From NCBI RefSeq assembly GCF_002844375.1, contig NZ_CP024199.1, positions 2,244,001-2,308,000 on the forward strand: a stretch of DNA of 64,000 nucleotides. Reading direction: 5' to 3'. The notes under the pieces were generated by a model, which was not told the origin of the DNA, searched no databases, and saw nothing but the letters and a program-made list of their open reading frames with translations. The position numbers were made by a program, and so were the translations under genes. This document shows, in pieces, positions 59,466 to 64,000 of the stretch. The first letter of the stretch is position 1. Each line of letters opens with the position of its first letter. This stretch comes from Thalassospira marina (GTDB lineage Bacteria; Pseudomonadota; Alphaproteobacteria; Rhodospirillales; Thalassospiraceae).

Positions 59466-60836
59466 ATGAACCAGCTTGAAAAAACCGCCTTTTGGCAAAA
59501 TCTGGACCAGCAGCACCATATCCACCCGTTCACCGACACGGCTGATCTCAATAAACGCGGTACGCGTGTGATCACCTCGGCATCGGGTGTTTATATCGAA
59601 GACAGCGAAGGCAAAAAATACCTTGATGGTATGGCGGGTCTGTGGTGCGTCAATGTCGGCTATGGTCGCAAGGAACTGGCCGAGGCCGCCTACAAGCAGA
59701 TGCTGGAACTGCCCTATTACAACAACTTTTTCCAGTGCGCGCATGAACCCGTGATCGAACTTTCAAAGGTTCTGGCTGAAATCACGCCATCGCATATGAA
59801 CCACGTGTTCTATGCCAATTCCGGGTCCGAAGCGAACGACACTGTTGTTCGTATGGTGCGCCAGTATTGGAACCTGAAAGGCAAGGCTGACAAAAACCAT
59901 ATTATCAGCCGCAAAAACGCCTATCACGGCTCCACCGTGGCGGGTGCATCGCTGGGTGGAATGGCCGGTATGCATGCCCAGGGCGGCCCGATGCTGGCAA
60001 ATGTTGTCCATATTGACCAGCCCTACTGGTATGGCGAAGGTGGCGATTACAGCCCCGAAGAATTCGGCCTGATCACCGCTCGCAAGCTCGAAGAAAAGAT
60101 CAAGGAACTTGGCCCGGACAAGGTTGGTGCCTTTATTGGCGAACCCATTCAGGGTGCTGGTGGCGTGATTATTCCGCCCTCAACCTACTGGCCGGAAATT
60201 CAGCGCATTTGCCAGGAATATGACATTCTTCTGGTGGCTGACGAGGTCATTTGTGGCTTTGGCCGGACAGGTAACTGGTTCGGGTCTGATACATTCGACA
60301 TCAAACCGGACCTGATGCCCATGGCAAAAGGCATGTCTTCGGGCTATCTGCCGATTTCAGCCGTAATGGTTGGTGACCGTGTTGCCGATGTTCTGATCAA
60401 TGAATGCGGTGAATTCACCCATGGCTTTACCTATTCCGGTCACCCGGCATCGGCGGCTGTGGCCCTGGAAAATATCCGCATCATCCGCGATGAAAAGCTG
60501 ATCGAACGGGTGCGCGACGATATCGGCCCGTATTTCCAGAAACAGCTTGCAACACTGGCCGATCACCCCCTTGTCGGGGCGGTCGAAAGTGTGGGTCTTA
60601 TTGCCGGTATGCCGCTGGTTTCAGACAAAAAAACCCGCAAGGGCTTTGACAAACCCGGCACGGTTGGCACCATTTGTCGCGATTTCTGTGTTGAAAATGG
60701 CGTCATCATGCGGGCCTGCGGTGATCGCATGGTTCTCTCGCCGCCACTGGTTATTTCGCATGCTGACGTTGATGAAATCGTTAAACGTGCCAGCGCTGCA
60801 TTTGATGCCACGGCCAAAAAAGTCGGCATTATGTAA
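59466..60836 (+). CDS. spuC: Putrescine-pyruvate-type class III aminotransferase
   Basis: The 456-residue PLP enzyme shows ANSGSEANDTVVRMVRQYW, the Asp of the PLP pocket in LVADEVICGFGRTG and the Schiff-base Lys in MPMAKGMSSGYLP. It matches SpuC-type aminotransferases that move the amino group of putrescine (or spermidine, or cadaverine) to pyruvate. I chose the ATG at 59466 with GGGAG close upstream; earlier in-frame sequence from 59364 is promoter-like and not protein-like. It is a parallel route to the PuuA pathway. Confidence 0.92.
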   Translation: MNQLEKTAFWQNLDQQHHIHPFTDTADLNKRGTRVITSASGVYIEDSEGKKYLDGMAGLWCVNVGYGRKELAEAAYKQMLELPYYNNFFQCAHEPVIELSKVLAEITPSHMNHVFYANSGSEANDTVVRMVRQYWNLKGKADKNHIISRKNAYHGSTVAGASLGGMAGMHAQGGPMLANVVHIDQPYWYGEGGDYSPEEFGLITARKLEEKIKELGPDKVGAFIGEPIQGAGGVIIPPSTYWPEIQRICQEYDILLVADEVICGFGRTGNWFGSDTFDIKPDLMPMAKGMSSGYLPISAVMVGDRVADVLINECGEFTHGFTYSGHPASAAVALENIRIIRDEKLIERVRDDIGPYFQKQLATLADHPLVGAVESVGLIAGMPLVSDKKTRKGFDKPGTVGTICRDFCVENGVIMRACGDRMVLSPPLVISHADVDEIVKRASAAFDATAKKVGIM

Positions 60837-60867
60837 CAGCCTGATGGCACATAATTAAACTTGCGAA

Positions 60868-60906
60868 ATGCCCGGTACATGTTTTCCTGTACCGGGCATT
60901 TTATTT
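60868..60906 (+). terminator. Terminator of the aminotransferase gene
   Basis: ATGCCCGGTACA (60868-60879) and TGTACCGGGCAT (60888-60899) form a perfect 12-bp stem with an 8-base loop followed by TTTTATTT. Confidence 0.9.
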
Positions 60907-60999
60907 GCCCTATCGCCCAATCAGGCTTCGCCACATACTGGCTCCATCAGCCCTGCAAACCAAGCCAACAGCCACGCCCCACAAATAACGACCAGACCA

Positions 61000-62367
61000 A
61001 TGCCCCAAAGCCACAAATCGCTTCACCGTCTATACGAACCTGACGCATATAACACCCAACGCCTGCCAGACAGTTACTGGGCACACAGCGTTGGCCCCCT
61101 GCCCGACAGCCAAACACTGCCGATGGATGGCAATTTAAAAACCGACATTACGGTTATTGGCGGGGGGTATACCGGCCTGTCCAACGCCCTGAAACTGGCC
61201 GAGGCAGGGCATTCTGTCATGGTGCTGGATGCAGGGCGACCAGGATGGGGGGCATCAGGGCGCAATGGTGGCTTTTGCTGTATGGGCGGGTCCATCCATT
61301 CACTACATGATCTTGCCAGCCAGTTTGGCGACGATGCCAGCCGTCAGTTTGCCCGCCATCAACTGGCATCAATTGACCTTGCTTCAAATCGCATTGCGGA
61401 CTGGGATGCCGATGTCGACCAGCATTCAGATGGTGAAATGGTGCTGGCCCATAAACCCGGGCGCGTCAAATCCCTGCATGAAGAAGCCCGTGAACTGGCC
61501 CATTATGCCGGTGTGCAAAGCACATTTTACAGTGCCGAAGCACTGATTGAACAGGGCATGAAGGCAAATGGTATTGCCGGTGGGCTGCATGTAAAAGCCG
61601 GTTTTGGCTTGCATCCTTTTAAATATCTTGCGGCACTGCAGAAAGCATGTCTGAAGGCAGGTGTTCAGATTTTCGAACAGGCCGAGGTCACAGCCATCAG
61701 CGAAACCGCAACCGGCATTGCCCTTACGGCGAATAATTGCCGGATTGATGCCCGGCAGGCCGTTATCGCCACCAATGGCTATAGTGCGGAAAACATGCCC
61801 CAGTGGCTGGCAGGCCGTTTATTGCCGGTGATATCGGGAATCCTCGTTACCCGCCCCCTGACAGAAGGTGAACAGGCTGATCAGGGCTGGCAAAGCGATA
61901 TGATGGCCTATGACACGCGCATTCTGCTGCATTATTTTCGCAAACTGCCTGATGGCCGGTTTATGTTTGGCGGCCGGGGCGGATTAAGCGCATCGCCCGA
62001 TGGACAGGCAAAGGCGCGGAAGGCATTGATTGATGAATTCCACACCATGTTTCCAGCCTGGCGCGATGTGGATATCACCCATCACTGGAACGGTCTGGTA
62101 TGTTTATCGCAATCCTACCGCCCCTTTATTGGCCGGGTTGATGGCTATCAACGCTTATGGGCGTCGCTCGCTTATCATGGCAACGGCGTTGCCCTTGCCA
62201 GCTATGCCGGTGAAATGCTTGCGGGGTTGATGACAGGCAGCCTCACACATGCCGACATCGGCCCAGTGATGACCGTGCCCCCCAAAAAATTCCCGTTTCC
62301 GGGGCTTCGGCGCCAATATCGCTGGCTGGCCTATGCCGCCTATGGCCTGCGGGATACCTTTGCCTGA
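61000..62367 (+). CDS. puuB: FAD-dependent oxidoreductase, PuuB/OrdL-like
   Basis: From the ATG at 61000 the product has 455 residues. The FAD motif ITVIGGGYTGLSNALKLAEAGHSV lies near residues 49-72, with GWGASGRNGGF following and a typical GMSSC-type C-terminal FAD segment (YHGNGVALASYAGEMLAG). Similarity to gamma-glutamylputrescine oxidase and its position beside spuC and puuA support a role in polyamine oxidation. An open frame from 60868 begins inside the terminator and is not protein-like. No clear ribosome site precedes 61000, so the start is uncertain. Confidence 0.88.
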   Translation: MPQSHKSLHRLYEPDAYNTQRLPDSYWAHSVGPLPDSQTLPMDGNLKTDITVIGGGYTGLSNALKLAEAGHSVMVLDAGRPGWGASGRNGGFCCMGGSIHSLHDLASQFGDDASRQFARHQLASIDLASNRIADWDADVDQHSDGEMVLAHKPGRVKSLHEEARELAHYAGVQSTFYSAEALIEQGMKANGIAGGLHVKAGFGLHPFKYLAALQKACLKAGVQIFEQAEVTAISETATGIALTANNCRIDARQAVIATNGYSAENMPQWLAGRLLPVISGILVTRPLTEGEQADQGWQSDMMAYDTRILLHYFRKLPDGRFMFGGRGGLSASPDGQAKARKALIDEFHTMFPAWRDVDITHHWNGLVCLSQSYRPFIGRVDGYQRLWASLAYHGNGVALASYAGEMLAGLMTGSLTHADIGPVMTVPPKKFPFPGLRRQYRWLAYAAYGLRDTFA

Positions 62368-62486
62368 AAGGCGGGCTTTCATCTTTGGCAATTGGTAAAA
62401 AGTGACATATATCATGTTTTCCGGCCGGTTTCGGTTTTATAAGCCGGCAGGAAACGATGTAATCGCCAGCAAGAAATGCAGCCAAA

Positions 62487-62978
62487 ATGACTGATGCCCA
62501 TACAGAAGATGACGGCCTTTCCCATCAGGAACGCCGTGAACGCGCCACTCAAAAAATCATGGATGAAACCGGCATTGATCAGAAAATGATCCACGATGTC
62601 GTGCATGGTTTTTACGACAAGGTGCGCGCTGACGACTTTTTGGGACCGATCTTTGCTGCCAGAATTGATGACTGGGACCATCATTTACAGAATATGTGCC
62701 AGTTCTGGTCTTCTGTTGCGCTGGCAAGTGGGGCCTATTACGGGCGACCAATGCAAAAACATATGCCCCTGCCCATTGACCGCCACCATTTTGACCGCTG
62801 GCTGGCCCTGTTTGCCGAAACCCTTGCCGAACTCTGCCCGCCCGAGGCCGCCCGCCATTTCATGGAACGCGCCCTGCGAATTGCGCAAAGCTTTGAACTG
62901 GGCATCGCCGCACATAATGGCGTAATACTGTCCAAGGGTGAACGCTACGACCCGGTTTCAAAATGGTCGCCTGAATAA
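62487..62978 (+). CDS. Group III truncated haemoglobin
   Basis: The 163-residue globin has the group III hallmarks: VVHGFYDKVRADDFLGPIF, DWDHHLQNMCQFWSSVALASGAYYGRPMQKHMPLPID, and FDRWLALFAETL. The proximal His is probably in RHHFDRW. Group III proteins are small oxygen- or nitric-oxide-binding globins of debated function. A 119-bp gap separates it from puuB, with a GCCGG hairpin but no clear terminator. Confidence 0.92.
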   Translation: MTDAHTEDDGLSHQERRERATQKIMDETGIDQKMIHDVVHGFYDKVRADDFLGPIFAARIDDWDHHLQNMCQFWSSVALASGAYYGRPMQKHMPLPIDRHHFDRWLALFAETLAELCPPEAARHFMERALRIAQSFELGIAAHNGVILSKGERYDPVSKWSPE

Positions 62979-63422
62979 CGCGCAAAACCGGCTTTCTTCA
63001 CCATTTTTTAGAATAGATAAAATGTTTTCCCGCTCGCGGGTTGACAAGCTTTTGTCCTTCCCGCCTAATATTGGCATGGAACAAGAGCGATACTTCACGT
63101 TGCCAAGGCTCCGCCGGGTGTATCAGACATCACGGCCAATTATCGGGCGCGTTATACGTGTTGCCAGTTCCCGCAACAGCCTGATGGGCAACACCATACT
63201 GGCTGCAAGCGGTGCCCTTTGGGTTGTACCGCCCTCACCTCATCCCTGAATATAACCTGTCGACAAGACATCGCGCAAAACAGCATGACTGCGTAATGCT
63301 GCCAGGCATTTTGAAATTGTCCCGGCACATTGCACGCCGTACGGCGTTATAGAATCAGCATCATTCTGTTTGCAGCCAATGAACGACCCGAACTACTGAA
63401 CTATCCGACGCGGAGAATACAT
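62979..63422. other. Intergenic region with a perfect 14-bp palindrome
   Basis: This 444-bp gap contains no convincing gene; an open frame from 62938 overlaps the globin and has poor composition. ACGCCGTACGGCGT (63334-63347) is a perfect 14-bp palindrome about 75-90 bases before the next start codon and may be an operator. GGAG lies 7 bases before that ATG. Confidence 0.45.
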
Positions 63423-64000
63423 ATGTGGCTTGTAATCCTTCTGGCCGTCCTTGTGATCATCGGCTTGATTGGCTACACCATTTTTCGACACCGTCGTCAT
63501 TTACTGACTACGACCGGCACAAAAATCGACCCCAGGGACCGCCCCAACAGCGCCCTGCTTATCATTGACCTGCAGGAAGACTTCACCCTTGCCAAAGGCA
63601 AGAACGGTTATGAACCTGCCCTGGTCGATAAGGTTATTAACGCCATCAACGACCTTGTCACCTATGCCAATGAAAATGGTTATCCTGTTATTTCCATCCG
63701 CCAGACATTCAAGGGATGGTATGTCAATTTTCTGGTTAATCTGCTGAATAAAGGCCGTGGTGGCCCGGCATCACAGGGGCTCGATATTGATGACCGGCTT
63801 TTTGGCGATATTGACCACGATATCGTCAAGGCACATGCAGATGCCTTTCGCGAACCGGTTCTTGAACAGGTGCTGGAACGCCAGAAAGTTGGCAAGCTGA
63901 TCATTGTCGGGCTGGATGGCAATTACTGCGTCAATAAAACAACCCACGCCGCCCTTAACCGCGGCTATGAGGTATCGTTTAGCGATGCAACCACACTGGC
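63423..64000 (+). CDS. Membrane-anchored isochorismatase-family cysteine hydrolase (continues past the window end)
   Basis: The visible 192 residues begin with one hydrophobic helix (MWLVILLAVLVIIGLIGYTIF, residues 1-21), a basic linker, then an isochorismatase-like domain: catalytic Asp in LLIIDLQEDF (about residue 49) and nucleophile Cys in GLDGNYCVNKTTHAAL (about residue 168). Members hydrolyse nicotinamide, N-carbamoyl compounds or isochorismate. The N-terminal membrane anchor is unusual for this normally soluble family. The substrate is unknown. Confidence 0.82.
   Translation, partial: MWLVILLAVLVIIGLIGYTIFRHRRHLLTTTGTKIDPRDRPNSALLIIDLQEDFTLAKGKNGYEPALVDKVINAINDLVTYANENGYPVISIRQTFKGWYVNFLVNLLNKGRGGPASQGLDIDDRLFGDIDHDIVKAHADAFREPVLEQVLERQKVGKLIIVGLDGNYCVNKTTHAALNRGYEVSFSDATTL

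Noticed and set aside
62938..63249. Plus-strand open frame of 103 codons after the globin gene
   Set aside because: It begins inside the globin gene, has no ribosome site, and its composition is not protein-like.

Overview
The window looks like an ordinary stretch of an alphaproteobacterial chromosome. The evidence is a 13-subunit-type nuo operon with nuoC and nuoD unfused and birA-coaX at its tail, the tig-clpP-clpX-lon-hup block, and tRNA genes with encoded CCA. Gene content and protein style suggest Rhodospirillales, possibly Thalassospira or a relative; this is my recollection of gene orders and was not checked. I see no phage, insertion sequence, CRISPR array or conjugative gene.

Layout. 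1-15,330 (minus strand): nuoABCDEFGHIJKLMN, then birA and the start of coaX, driven by a good sigma70-type promoter near 15,480. 15,600-18,070: tRNA-Asp, a lone fliG, an unrecognised lipoprotein and tRNA-Val. 18,120-25,110 (minus): HU, Lon, ClpX, ClpP, trigger factor and tRNA-Leu. 25,260-31,560: malonyl-CoA decarboxylase, NAD(P)H-hydrate repair enzyme, D-amino-acid dehydrogenase, a soluble PAS histidine kinase and a membrane-anchored cytochrome c. 31,600-35,810: a copA-cueR copper operon with a classic 19-bp-spacer MerR-type promoter, and two tandem bacterioferritin genes behind a Fur-box-like site. 36,200-37,900: a DUF1127 protein and a class III nucleotide cyclase.

38,000-53,900 looks like a glucose-handling region. 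It holds a gtsABCD-type sugar ABC transporter, a large chemoreceptor, an EnvZ/GtrS-like sensor kinase with an OmpR/GltR-like regulator, a choice-of-anchor-I lipoprotein, a renalase-like flavoprotein, pgi and a PfkB sugar kinase. A 16-bp element (15/16 identical) lies upstream of both gtsA and the regulator gene, and a second pair of shared elements lies at identical distances upstream of pgi and the sugar kinase. The regulator gene appears to start at CTG.

53,960-62,370 is a polyamine catabolism island. On the minus strand lie puuA-like glutamate-putrescine ligase, a cupin/HTH PuuR-like repressor, a PuuC-like aldehyde dehydrogenase, agmatinase and a tyrosine/dual-specificity-type phosphatase. 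Divergently lie a SpuC-like putrescine aminotransferase and a PuuB-like oxidase. A group III truncated haemoglobin and a membrane-anchored isochorismatase-family hydrolase (cut by the window end) follow.

I found no complete new system. The points most worth a second look are: the shared promoter elements of the sugar region; the CTG start; a 187-bp multi-nested palindromic repeat whose first bases supply the stop codon of the preceding gene; the bacterioferritin pair with complementary haem and ferroxidase residues; and the internal duplication of the chemoreceptor's sensor domain.
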